This document shows positions 26,360 through 34,532 of a stretch of DNA of 64,000 nucleotides, piece by piece (the first letter of the stretch is position 1; each line of letters starts with the position of its first letter). The position numbers and the translations under genes were made by a program. The DNA comes from Pigmentiphaga humi. GTDB lineage: Bacteria; Pseudomonadota; Gammaproteobacteria; Burkholderiales; Burkholderiaceae_B. The notes beneath the pieces were generated by a model. That model was not told the origin of the DNA. It was given only the letters and a program-made list of their open reading frames with translations, and made no database searches. Where the stretch lies: positions 62,001 through 126,000 of the forward strand of contig NZ_UWPJ01000024.1 in NCBI RefSeq assembly GCF_900606115.1, read 5' to 3'.

Positions 26360-27634
26360 ATGTCGAACGATTGGACCAGCCGCCGCGCCGCCGCCATACC
26401 GGCGGGCGTGGCATTCGGGACGAACATCTACGCGGCGTCGGCCAGCGGCAGCCGCCTTACCGATGGCGAAGGCCGCACCTACATCGATTTCGCCGGCGGC
26501 ATAGGGGTGCTCAACGTCGGCCACAACCACCCGCGCGTGGTGGCCGCCGTCAAGGCCCAGGCGGACCGCTTCCTGCACACCTGCGCACAGGTCATTCCGT
26601 ACGAGTCCTACATCGCGCTGGCCGAGCGCCTGAACCGGCTCGCTCCCGGCGGCCATACGAAGAAGACCGCGTTCTTCTCGACCGGGGTCGAAGCGGTCGA
26701 GAACGCCATCAAGATCGCCCGCGCTCATACGCGCCGGCGCGCCGTCATCAGCTTCACCGGCTCGTTCCACGGACGCACCAACCTCGGCCTGGCCCTCACC
26801 GGCAAGGTCAGGCCGTACCGGATCGGGGTCGGGCCGTTCGTCGGCGACATCTACAAGGCCATCTTCCCGGATGACGACAGCGAGACGGCGGTGGCCGCTT
26901 CCCTCGCATCGCTCGACCGCCTGTTCAAGTACGAAATCGATCCGGCGGAAGTCGCCGCCATCGTCATCGAGCCCGTGCAGGGCGAAGGCGGATTCAATGC
27001 CACGCCGCCTGCCTTCATGCAGGCGCTGCGCGCCCTCTGCGACCGCGAGGGCATCGTGCTCCTCGCCGACGAGATCCAGTGCGGCATGGGCCGCACCGGC
27101 AAGCTCTTCGCGATGGAACACTTCGGCGTCCAGGCCGACATCACCACCCTGGCCAAGAGCCTGGCGGGGGGCACGCCGCTGTCGGCGGTGGTCGGCCGCA
27201 CCGAGATCATGGACGCGGTGATCCCCGGCGGCCTGGGCAGCACCTATGCCGGCGCTCCCATGGCCATCGCGGCTGCCCATGCGGTGCTCGACATATTCGA
27301 GGACGAGGGCGTGATCGAGCAGGGCGAACGCCTGTCCGCCACCATCCGCGCCTTCCTGGCCGAGGCGGGGAAGAGGTTCGCGTGCATCGGCCGCATCAAG
27401 GGCCTGGGTTCGATGGTCGGCGTGGAACTCGTCTCCGCCGCGGGCGAGCCCGACGGCGCCCTGGCCGGCAAGGTCCTGGCCGAGGCCCGTTCGCGCGGCC
27501 TCATCCTGCTCGCCTGCGGCGTGCACGGCAACGTCATCCGTTTCCTGTACCCCCTCAATACCGACGATGCCACCTTCCAGGAAGGCCTGGCGATACTCTC
27601 CGCCTCGCTAGAGGCCGCCACCCGAGGAAACTGA
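26360..27634 (+). CDS. Class III PLP aminotransferase (GabT-like)
   Basis: The 424-residue protein is a complete class III omega-aminotransferase. It has FAGGIGVLNVGHNHP, the phosphate-binding STGVEAVENAIK, SFTGSFHGRT, the PLP-contacting ADEIQCGMGRTG (Asp237), and Lys266 (TTLAKSLAGG) for the Schiff base. Length and motifs match 4-aminobutyrate and 5-aminovalerate transaminases. It begins nine bases after the beta-subunit gene, within the same operon, and precedes a ThDP enzyme by four bases. Inside a dioxygenase operon it could remove an amino group from a side chain of an aromatic or cleaved intermediate. A housekeeping GABA role is less likely from position. Confidence 0.9.
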   Translation: MSNDWTSRRAAAIPAGVAFGTNIYAASASGSRLTDGEGRTYIDFAGGIGVLNVGHNHPRVVAAVKAQADRFLHTCAQVIPYESYIALAERLNRLAPGGHTKKTAFFSTGVEAVENAIKIARAHTRRRAVISFTGSFHGRTNLGLALTGKVRPYRIGVGPFVGDIYKAIFPDDDSETAVAASLASLDRLFKYEIDPAEVAAIVIEPVQGEGGFNATPPAFMQALRALCDREGIVLLADEIQCGMGRTGKLFAMEHFGVQADITTLAKSLAGGTPLSAVVGRTEIMDAVIPGGLGSTYAGAPMAIAAAHAVLDIFEDEGVIEQGERLSATIRAFLAEAGKRFACIGRIKGLGSMVGVELVSAAGEPDGALAGKVLAEARSRGLILLACGVHGNVIRFLYPLNTDDATFQEGLAILSASLEAATRGN

Positions 27635-27637
27635 CCG

Positions 27638-29212
27638 ATGGCCCATGTCCCGGCAACGCGCAACGGCGCGTCGTGGCTGTTCGAAAGCGCGGCGGACGCC
27701 GGCATCGACGTCTGCTTCGCCAATCCCGGCACCACCGAGCTGCCGATGGTGGCCGCGATGGAAGCGGTCCCCCGGCTGCGGCCCGTGCTGTGCCTGTTCG
27801 AAGGCGTCTGCAGCGGCGCCGCCGATGGCTATTACCGCATCGCCCAGCGCCCGGCCATGACGCTTACGCACCTGGGTCCGGGCTTCGCCAATGCGATCGC
27901 CAACCTGCACAACGCCCGGCGGGCCGGTTCGAGCATCCTCAACGTCATCGGCGACCACATGACCTGGCACGTCGATGCCGACCCGCCGCTGGCCTCGGAC
28001 ATCGCCTCGCTGGCCGCGCCAGTGTCGCGCGCCTACCATCGCGCCGACTCGGTCGACGCGCTGCAGCGCTCGGTGGCGGCGGCGCTCGATGGCGTGCTGG
28101 GCGAGGAAGGCGGCATCCACACCCTCACCATGCCGATGGACATCCAGACGGCGTCCATCGCCTACGCGCCCTATCGCCCGCCGCGCGGCGCATCCTCGCC
28201 GCGCCACGACGGCCTCGGCCTGGACATCGCCGCCAAGGCCATCCGGGCCGGCCGCAAGGTGTTGCTGCTGCTGGGCGGCGATGCCTTGTTCGAAGAATCG
28301 CTGCGCCATGTGGGCAAGCTCGCCGGACGGACCAACGTCTCCGTCATGGGCGAGACCTTCCCGGCGCGCAGCGAACACGGGAAGGGGCTGCCCGCCATCG
28401 GGCGCATGCACCCCGACGCCAGGCACGCGCATGAATGGCTGCACGGCTTCGACCTCGTGGTGCTGGTGGGCGCGGCGCGGCCGGTCGCCTTCTTCGGCAC
28501 GGAAGGCGTCCCCAGCTTCCTCGGCGACAGCGAGAAGTTCATCACGCTGCATGCTGGAGCCAAAGGCGCGGCGGAGGCGCTGGCCGCGCTCGCGCAAGCG
28601 CTGGGGCCCGCCCCGGCCATGCCCCCCGCCGGCGCCGGCCTGCCCGACTGGCGCGCCCTGGACGGCCGCCTCACCCCCGAATCCGCCGCGCTGATCGTTG
28701 CCACCCACCTGCCCGAACAGGCCATCATTTCGGCCGAAGGCAAGACGCTGGCCTTCCCTTTCAACCGGCTCGCCCACCTGGCCAACCGGCACAGCACCAT
28801 CGTGCTCACGGGCGGCGCCATCGGCCAGGGCATTCCTGCGGCATTGGGCGCTGCCATCGCCGCGCCCAGCCGCAAGGTCGTGGGCCTGCAGTCGGACGGC
28901 AGCGCCATGTACACGCTGCAGGCGCTGTGGAGCATGGCCCGCACCAAGAGCGACGTCACCATCTGCATTGCGGCCAACCAGCGCTATCAGATCCTCGAGG
29001 ACGAGATGCGCCGCACGGGCCACGACCTGACGAATCCGGACGTTACCGCGCTGCTCGATCTGTCGGACCCCGGCGTCGATTGGGCCGCCCTCGCAGGCAG
29101 CCTGGGCGTGGAGAGCATGCGCGTGCGCACCAACGACGAGATGGACCGGGCCTTCGCGCGGTCCATGCGCGAACGCGGGCCCAGGCTCATCCAGCTCTGC
29201 CTGGACGCCTGA
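27638..29212 (+). CDS. ThDP-dependent enzyme (acetolactate synthase/benzoylformate decarboxylase family)
   Basis: The 524-residue protein carries the three domains of the pyruvate-decarboxylase-like superfamily. Glu34 in FANPGTTELPM activates the thiazolium ring. The ThDP-Mg motif begins at about residue 419 (SDGS...) and ends near Asn447. The family does decarboxylation or carboligation of 2-oxo acids. It is shorter than biosynthetic acetolactate synthases (about 570) and close to benzoylformate decarboxylase (about 528). As fourth gene of the Rieske-aminotransferase operon it could decarboxylate the 2-oxo acid formed by the aminotransferase, in the manner of mandelate-type routes. That is inference. 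Confidence 0.88.
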   Translation: MAHVPATRNGASWLFESAADAGIDVCFANPGTTELPMVAAMEAVPRLRPVLCLFEGVCSGAADGYYRIAQRPAMTLTHLGPGFANAIANLHNARRAGSSILNVIGDHMTWHVDADPPLASDIASLAAPVSRAYHRADSVDALQRSVAAALDGVLGEEGGIHTLTMPMDIQTASIAYAPYRPPRGASSPRHDGLGLDIAAKAIRAGRKVLLLLGGDALFEESLRHVGKLAGRTNVSVMGETFPARSEHGKGLPAIGRMHPDARHAHEWLHGFDLVVLVGAARPVAFFGTEGVPSFLGDSEKFITLHAGAKGAAEALAALAQALGPAPAMPPAGAGLPDWRALDGRLTPESAALIVATHLPEQAIISAEGKTLAFPFNRLAHLANRHSTIVLTGGAIGQGIPAALGAAIAAPSRKVVGLQSDGSAMYTLQALWSMARTKSDVTICIAANQRYQILEDEMRRTGHDLTNPDVTALLDLSDPGVDWAALAGSLGVESMRVRTNDEMDRAFARSMRERGPRLIQLCLDA

Positions 29213-29232
29213 GCCTCGCCGCGCTGGCCGCG

Positions 29233-29664
29233 TCAGCGCGCGGCCACCGCTTCGATCTCCAGCAGCCAGCCCGGATTCACCAGGCCCGCGATCTCCATCA
29301 CCATGCGCGCCGGATAGCGGCCCGGCGTGGCGGCGAAGGCCTCGGCATAGGCCCGGTTGAAGGCCGGGAAGTCGAGCGCGGGATAGCCGGGTCCCTTGAC
29401 GATGCTGGCGCGGGTGTACACGAGGTCGCCCAGCCCCAGGCCCTCGGCCTGGAGGATGGCCTCGATGCGCTGCAGGGTGGACAGGGTCTGGTCGTAGAGA
29501 TTGCCGTAGGCCTCGATGCTGTCGGCCGGCCTGGCCGGATCCAGCACCTGGGGCATCTGGCCGCTGAGGTGGTAGGTGGTCATGCCGGGCGGCACCGCCA
29601 CCAGCCGGCTCACCGGCGATGTCGAGCCGGCGGCGGCGACGTGTTTCAGCTCAGGTCCTTGCAT
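29233..29664 (-). CDS. RidA-family protein
   Basis: The 143-residue protein shows the Rid fold: MTTYHLSGQMPQ, TLSTLQRIEAILQAEG, LVYTRASIVKG, then YPARMVMEIAGLVNPGWLLEIEAVAAR. Arg in PARMVMEI is at the place of the carboxylate-binding arginine of RidA, so imine/enamine deaminase activity is plausible. That fits a neighbourhood with a PLP aminotransferase. It converges on the ThDP gene and is divergent from the nitroreductase-GntR pair, sharing the palindrome-bearing promoter region at 29665-29765. Confidence 0.88.
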   Translation of the reverse strand: MQGPELKHVAAAGSTSPVSRLVAVPPGMTTYHLSGQMPQVLDPARPADSIEAYGNLYDQTLSTLQRIEAILQAEGLGLGDLVYTRASIVKGPGYPALDFPAFNRAYAEAFAATPGRYPARMVMEIAGLVNPGWLLEIEAVAAR

Positions 29665-29702
29665 GGATTTTCACCGTCATTGAGTAGTAATACTGATATA
29701 CA

Positions 29703-29719
29703 AGTTTGTACTACAAACT
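29703..29719. promoter_or_regulatory. 17-base palindrome, candidate operator of the FadR-type regulator
   Basis: AGTTTGTACTACAAACT is fully palindromic around a central C. Nearby are AGTAATACT (29686-29694), also palindromic around a central A, and TACTAC (29722-29727). The cluster lies in the 101-base divergent region between the Rid gene and the nitroreductase. The FadR-type regulator encoded at 30500 is the likely binder, giving control of both directions. Confidence 0.65.
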
Positions 29720-29765
29720 CATACTACACCATGATCGCTCGCACGAAACTCCAGGCAACTTCTCG

Positions 29766-30503
29766 ATGAACGCCCCGTTGAACGTATTCACGAGCCACCG
29801 CAGCCAGCGGAATTTCACGTCGCAGCCGGTGGCGGAGTCGCTGCTGGCCGAGGTGTTCGAGGCCACCCGGCGGGCGCCCACCTGGAACAACGCGCAAAAC
29901 GTATCGTGGGTCACCGTTACCGATCCCGCGGCCAAGGCCGAACTGGCGCATCTGGCGGGCAACCAGGCGCAGATCGAACGCGCGCCGGTCTTTGCCGTGC
30001 TGTGCGTCGATTTCCACAAGACCGCCGCCGCGTGCGCGCGGCATGGCGTAGCGCAGCGCGTTCAGGAAAACCTCAACGGCCTGCTCATCGGCGTGCTCGA
30101 CGCCGGCATCCTGGCCGGGACGATGATGAACGCGGCGCGGGCGGCGGGCCTGGCGGTGTGCCCCGTAGGCGGCGTGCGGCGCGAGCCGCGGAAAGTCATC
30201 GACCTGCTGGGCCTGCCGCGCCTGGTCATGCCCATGGTCGGGGTCTGCCTGGGGTATGCGCCCGCGCCCGCCCAGCCGCTCAAGCCCCGGCTGCCGCTGT
30301 CCTCGCTCTGGCATCGGGAACGCTACGACGATGCCAGCCTGGAAACCGACATCGCCCGGCTCGACGCGGAAACGCTCGCCTATTCCGAGGCCCTGGGGCG
30401 CGCCGATGCTCCATCGTGGTCGGCCGCGACGGCGGCCAAGTACGCCAGCGCAGGCTATCTGCACGTGGCCGACACACTCAGACAACAGGGGTTCGTATTT
30501 TGA
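29766..30503 (+). CDS. Nitroreductase-family FMN protein (NADPH-dependent)
   Basis: The 245-residue protein starts at ATG 29766 (MNAPLNVFTSHRSQRNFT). FMN-binding landmarks are HRSQRNFTSQP, ATRRAPTWNNAQNVSW and the GGVRREPRKVIDLLGLP region typical of NfsA/Frp-type enzymes. The C-terminal extension (RLDAETLAYSEALG...) helps build the dimer. It may reduce nitro groups, quinones or an enone of the pathway. A weak ribosome site precedes it. Its stop overlaps the TTG start of the GntR gene, so the two are translationally coupled. Confidence 0.9.
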   Translation: MNAPLNVFTSHRSQRNFTSQPVAESLLAEVFEATRRAPTWNNAQNVSWVTVTDPAAKAELAHLAGNQAQIERAPVFAVLCVDFHKTAAACARHGVAQRVQENLNGLLIGVLDAGILAGTMMNAARAAGLAVCPVGGVRREPRKVIDLLGLPRLVMPMVGVCLGYAPAPAQPLKPRLPLSSLWHRERYDDASLETDIARLDAETLAYSEALGRADAPSWSAATAAKYASAGYLHVADTLRQQGFVF

Positions 30504-31237
30504 ATCTGCTCAAGCAGGCGGACGCCGCCGATACGCCCGACCTTCTCTCCGACCGCATCGCCAAGCGGCTGCGCGACGAGATCACCGGCGGCAACTACGC
30601 CATCGGCGAAGTGCTGCCTTCGGAACAGATCATCGCCGAACGCCTGGGCGTCTCGCGGACGATCCTGCGCGAGGCGCTGTCCCGCCTCAAGGCCGACGGG
30701 CTGGTGTCGAGCCGGCCGGGACGCGGGCTGACCGTGGTCTCCAACACGCCGAGTGCGGTGCTGCGCCTGCACGAAGCCGATACCGACAACCGCTCGCAGG
30801 TGCTGGCCATCGTGGAGCTGCGGCGCGGCTTCGAGGTAGAGGCCGCGCGGCTGGCGGCGCTGCGCCGCACCGACGAAGATTTGCAAGCCATGCGCACGGC
30901 CCTGGCCGACATGGAAGCCGCCAACGCGCAAGGCGAGGTCGAGAAAGGCGTGGAGGCCGACCTGCGCTTCCACGGCGCGATCGCCCGGGCCACGGGCAAT
31001 CACAACTACCAGTTGTTCTTCACCTTCCTGGCGGAGCTGCTGAACAACGGGCTGAAGGTATCGCGGCGCCGCTCGGCGAAGATCGTCGGCCGGCCGCTCG
31101 ATGCGCAGCGCGAACACGAGGCCATTTTCAAGGCCATCCGCGACCAGGATGCCGAACGGGCCGTGAGCGCGGCGCGGCACCACATCGACAACACCGAAGT
31201 CCGGCTGCACGACCAGTTCGAGTCGCGGCAGGACTGA
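30500..31237 (+). CDS. GntR-family regulator, FadR/FCD type
   Basis: The 245-residue protein starts at TTG 30500, where the sequence TTGA also holds the nitroreductase stop. AGGGG lies about nine bases before it. No ATG occurs before the DNA-binding domain. The winged helix is clear: LRDEITGGNYAIGEVLPSE, then RLGVSRTILREALSRLKADG. The FCD domain follows, with metal/ligand histidines in LRFHGAIARATGNH and REHEAIFKAI. It probably controls the divergent Rid and nitroreductase promoters through the palindrome at 29703 and perhaps the downstream dehydrogenase-dehydratase operon. Confidence 0.9.
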   Translation: MNLLKQADAADTPDLLSDRIAKRLRDEITGGNYAIGEVLPSEQIIAERLGVSRTILREALSRLKADGLVSSRPGRGLTVVSNTPSAVLRLHEADTDNRSQVLAIVELRRGFEVEAARLAALRRTDEDLQAMRTALADMEAANAQGEVEKGVEADLRFHGAIARATGNHNYQLFFTFLAELLNNGLKVSRRRSAKIVGRPLDAQREHEAIFKAIRDQDAERAVSAARHHIDNTEVRLHDQFESRQD

Positions 31238-31274
31238 AACCCTTCCCTTCATCATTCCAATCAAGCGAGGCAGC

Positions 31275-32261
31275 ATGGCCGCATCACGCAAGAAAATCGT
31301 CGTCAGCCTGACCGTACCCGCCGACCTGCGCGAGCGGCTGCAGAACGAATTCGACCTGATCGACCTGCCCGTGGGCGGCAATATCGACGACGTGGTTCCC
31401 GCCTCCGACCGCGCCGGCATCCACGGCCTGCTGGGCACGCTGCGGCTCAAAGTGGACGACGCGCTGCTGGCCAGGTATCCCGGGGTCGAGGTCGTCTCGA
31501 ACTACGCCGTGGGCTTCGACAACATCGACGTCGATGCCGCCACGAAGCGCAACGTGCTCGTCTGCAATACGCCGGAAGTGCTCGACAAGGCCGTGGCGGA
31601 CCTGACCCTGGGGCTCATGCTCTGTGCGATGCGCGACATGGTGCGCGGGGACGGCTTCGTGCGGGGCGGCAAGTGGATGAAAGGCGCCCTGCCCCTGAGC
31701 ACCGACCTGGCGGGCAAGACGCTGGGGCTGCTCGGCATGGGACGCATCGGCCGCATGGTGGCGGCGCGCGCCAAGGCGTTCGACATGGACGTGATCTATC
31801 ACAACCGCAAGAAGGACGAGGCGGCCGAAAGCAGCGGCCTGGCCCGCTGGGTCGAACGCGAAGCGCTGTTCAGGCAGTCCGACGTGGTCAGCGTGCACGT
31901 TCCGCTCAGCGACGAGACGACGCGGTGCGTGGGCGCGCGCGAACTGGGATGGATGAAGCCTTCGGCTTTCCTCGTCAACACCGCGCGCGGCAAGGTGCTG
32001 GACGAAGACGCATTGGTCGAGTTCCTGCGCGAGCGCAAGATCGCCGGCGCCGCCCTGGACGTGATGACGGTGGAGCCCATCGGCGCCGACCACCCCCTGT
32101 GCCAGCTCGACAACGTCGTGCTGCAGCCGCACGTGGCCAGCGGCACCGTGGAAACGCGCCGGGCCATGATGGACCTCGCGGTCGAGAACCTCATTCTCGG
32201 CCTGCGCGGCGAACGCCCGCGGGCGCTGGTCAACGCCGGCCTCTGGCCGCGCAAGGCCTGA
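31275..32261 (+). CDS. D-2-hydroxyacid dehydrogenase (glyoxylate/hydroxypyruvate reductase-like)
   Basis: The 328-residue protein has the Rossmann glycine motif LGLLGMGRIGR (153-160) and the catalytic set Arg238 (NTARGK), Glu267 (MTVEP) and His286 (LQPHVASG). HNRKK at residues 176-180, just after the second strand, is basic, which favours NADPH. It resembles GhrB/hydroxypyruvate reductases. It is the first gene of a tight operon (IlvD-type dehydratase 4 bases later, then cupin and Bug genes) and probably reduces a 2-oxo acid or oxidises a 2-hydroxy acid in that pathway. Confidence 0.9.
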   Translation: MAASRKKIVVSLTVPADLRERLQNEFDLIDLPVGGNIDDVVPASDRAGIHGLLGTLRLKVDDALLARYPGVEVVSNYAVGFDNIDVDAATKRNVLVCNTPEVLDKAVADLTLGLMLCAMRDMVRGDGFVRGGKWMKGALPLSTDLAGKTLGLLGMGRIGRMVAARAKAFDMDVIYHNRKKDEAAESSGLARWVEREALFRQSDVVSVHVPLSDETTRCVGARELGWMKPSAFLVNTARGKVLDEDALVEFLRERKIAGAALDVMTVEPIGADHPLCQLDNVVLQPHVASGTVETRRAMMDLAVENLILGLRGERPRALVNAGLWPRKA

Positions 32262-32265
32262 CGCC

Positions 32266-33987
32266 ATGGACGACCGCTCGGCGCCCAAGGGTCTGCGCAA
32301 AGGCCTCACCCATTACGGGGACACGGCGTTCTCCGAATACCTGCGCATGTCGTTCACCCAGTCGATGGGCTATTCGAAACGCCTGCTCAAGCGCCCGGTG
32401 GTCGGCATCGCCAGTTCGCGCAGCGACTTCAACAACTGCCATCGCCACTTCCCCGAGCTGATCGAGGCGGTGAAGCGGGGCGTGCTGGCCGCGGGCGGGC
32501 TGCCCATGGAGTTCCCCTCCATCTCGCTGGGCGAGCCCTTCCTCTATCCCACCAGCATGATGTTCCGCAACCTCATGTCCATGGATGTCGAGGAAATGAT
32601 CCGCGCCCAGCCCATGGACGCCGTCGTGCTGGTGGGGGGCTGCGACAAGACCGTTCCGGCCCAGTTGATGGGCGCGCTGTCGGCCAATCTCCCGGCCATC
32701 CAGGTGGTGGGCGGACCGATGATGACGGGCCGCCACCACGGCGAGCGCCTGGGCGCCTGTACGGATTGCCGCAGGCACTGGGGCCGCTATCGCGGCGGCG
32801 AGATCGACCAGGCCGAGATCGAGGCCATCGAAGGCAACCTGGCGACCACCGCCGGCAGCTGCGCCGTGATGGGCACGGCCAGCACCATGGCCTGCCTGGC
32901 CGAGGCGCTCGGCATGATGCTGCCCGGCAGCGCCGCCATACCCGCCGTGCATGCCGACCGCCTGCGCGCCGCCGAGGCCAGCGGAGCCCGCGCCGTGGCG
33001 CTCGCGCACGAAGGCCTGACCCCCGACCGCATCGTGACGCAGGACGCGGTGGACAACGCCCTGCGCGTCCTGCTGGCCATCAGCGGCTCGACCAACGCGG
33101 TCATCCACCTCACCGCCATCGCCGGCCGGCTCGGGCTCGACGTGGACGGCGCGCGGCTCAACCGCCTGTCGGCCGAAACGCCGGTGCTGGTCGATCTCAA
33201 GCCCACCGGCGCGAACTACATGGAAGACCTCAACGCCGCGGGCGGCGTGCAGGCCGTGATGTACGAACTTCGCGACCTGCTGCACCAGGACGCCTCGACC
33301 GTCACCGGCGAGACCATCGGGCAATGGATGCAGGCCCAGGCCCCGCGCTGGGTCGACCACGGCGTCGTGCGCCGGCGCGGGGAGCCGCTGCTGCCCCACG
33401 GCGGCCTGCTGGCCCTTAAGGGGTCGCTGGCGCCCAACGGCGCGCTGATCAAGCGCGCTGCCGCCGACGAAAGTCTGTTCGAGCACACCGGACGCGCCGT
33501 GGTGTTCGAGAGCCTGGAAGACATGGCCGCGCGCATCGATTCCCCGGACCTGGACGTCGAGGCCGACGACATCCTCGTGCTCAAGCACGCAGGCCCCAAG
33601 GCGGCGGCCATGCCCGAAGCAGGCTACATCCCCATTCCCGCCAAGCTGGCGCGCCAGGGCGTGCGCGACATGGTGCGCCTCTCCGACGCCCGCATGAGCG
33701 GCACGGCCTACGGCACGGTCGTGCTCCACATTTCTCCCGAGGCCGAAGCGGGCGGACCGCTCGCCTTGGTGCGCAACGGCGACCGCATCGCCCTGTCGGT
33801 GTCGCGGCAGGCCATCGACCTGCTGGTCGACGACGCCGAGCTGGACCGCCGCCGCGCGCTGTGGCAGCCGCCCGCGCAAAAGGAAACGCGCGGCTACGGC
33901 TGGCTGTACCAGGAGCACGTCACCCAGGCCGAATACGGCTGCGATTTCGATTTCCTGCGCGCCGGCGGCATCGGCGCGCGGCGCTGA
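32266..33987 (+). CDS. IlvD/Edd-family dehydratase (sugar-acid or dihydroxy-acid dehydratase)
   Basis: The 573-residue protein keeps the three cysteines of the family's Fe-S cluster: Cys58 (FNNCHRH), Cys126 (GGCDKTVP) and Cys199 (AGSCAVMGTASTM). The text GMGHRHGERLG... of sugar-acid members is mirrored by GRHHGERLGACTD near residue 155. The length and overall pattern resemble L-arabonate/xylonate dehydratases more than IlvD itself. Such enzymes turn aldonates into 2-keto-3-deoxy acids. With the DapA-family protein (22306) and the aldehyde dehydrogenase (36487), a non-phosphorylative sugar-acid route is possible, but this operon also has aromatic-type genes. Confidence 0.9.
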   Translation: MDDRSAPKGLRKGLTHYGDTAFSEYLRMSFTQSMGYSKRLLKRPVVGIASSRSDFNNCHRHFPELIEAVKRGVLAAGGLPMEFPSISLGEPFLYPTSMMFRNLMSMDVEEMIRAQPMDAVVLVGGCDKTVPAQLMGALSANLPAIQVVGGPMMTGRHHGERLGACTDCRRHWGRYRGGEIDQAEIEAIEGNLATTAGSCAVMGTASTMACLAEALGMMLPGSAAIPAVHADRLRAAEASGARAVALAHEGLTPDRIVTQDAVDNALRVLLAISGSTNAVIHLTAIAGRLGLDVDGARLNRLSAETPVLVDLKPTGANYMEDLNAAGGVQAVMYELRDLLHQDASTVTGETIGQWMQAQAPRWVDHGVVRRRGEPLLPHGGLLALKGSLAPNGALIKRAAADESLFEHTGRAVVFESLEDMAARIDSPDLDVEADDILVLKHAGPKAAAMPEAGYIPIPAKLARQGVRDMVRLSDARMSGTAYGTVVLHISPEAEAGGPLALVRNGDRIALSVSRQAIDLLVDDAELDRRRALWQPPAQKETRGYGWLYQEHVTQAEYGCDFDFLRAGGIGARR

Positions 33988-33997
33988 CGGAGAACCC

Positions 33998-34510
33998 ATG
34001 AGCGGCACGCAATTCCATGTTCCCGTGATCCAGCACCCCGGCATCACGCCGGAAGTGGTGGTGGACGGCATTCCCGCCGACGAACGCGTCTGGGTCCCGC
34101 AAGCCCCCAACGTCTGGTTCCGGCCCCTGTTCTTCAACCGCGTCGCCGGCGGGTGGTGCAACCTGCTGCGGGTGCGGCGCTCCGGCGTGCTGAGCCGCCA
34201 CATCCATCCCGCGCCCGTGTATGGCTACGTCATCAAGGGCAGCTGGCGTTACCTCGAACACGACTGGGTCGCCAGCGCGGGCCGCTTCGTGTTCGAACCG
34301 CCGGGGGAAATCCACACGCTCACCGTCGAAGCCAGCAGCGCCGAGGACGAGATGATCACGTTCTTCAACGTCGGCGGCGCGATGATTTATCTCGACGAGG
34401 CCGGTCGCCAGATCGGCTACGAGGATGTGTTCAGCAAGATAGAAATGTGCCGGCGCCACTACACCGAAGTCGGCCTGGGCGGAGACTACGTCGATCAGTT
34501 CATGCGTTAA
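33998..34510 (+). CDS. Cupin-fold dioxygenase, 2,4'-dihydroxyacetophenone dioxygenase-like
   Basis: The 170-residue single cupin has RHIHPAPVYGYVIKGSWRYLEHDW (motif 1 with two His and a Tyr/Gly region) and FEPPGEIHTLTV (motif 2, Glu and His), enough for a non-haem metal site. The layout matches 2,4'-dihydroxyacetophenone dioxygenase, which cleaves the C-C bond between carbonyl and hydroxymethyl carbons of an aromatic ketone. It starts 10 bases after the dehydratase stop and is followed by a Bug receptor gene. C-C cleavage of an aryl side chain is a reasonable reading here. Other cupin activities remain possible. Confidence 0.82.
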   Translation: MSGTQFHVPVIQHPGITPEVVVDGIPADERVWVPQAPNVWFRPLFFNRVAGGWCNLLRVRRSGVLSRHIHPAPVYGYVIKGSWRYLEHDWVASAGRFVFEPPGEIHTLTVEASSAEDEMITFFNVGGAMIYLDEAGRQIGYEDVFSKIEMCRRHYTEVGLGGDYVDQFMR

Positions 34511-34532
34511 ATCACAATCGCAAGGAAAAGCC

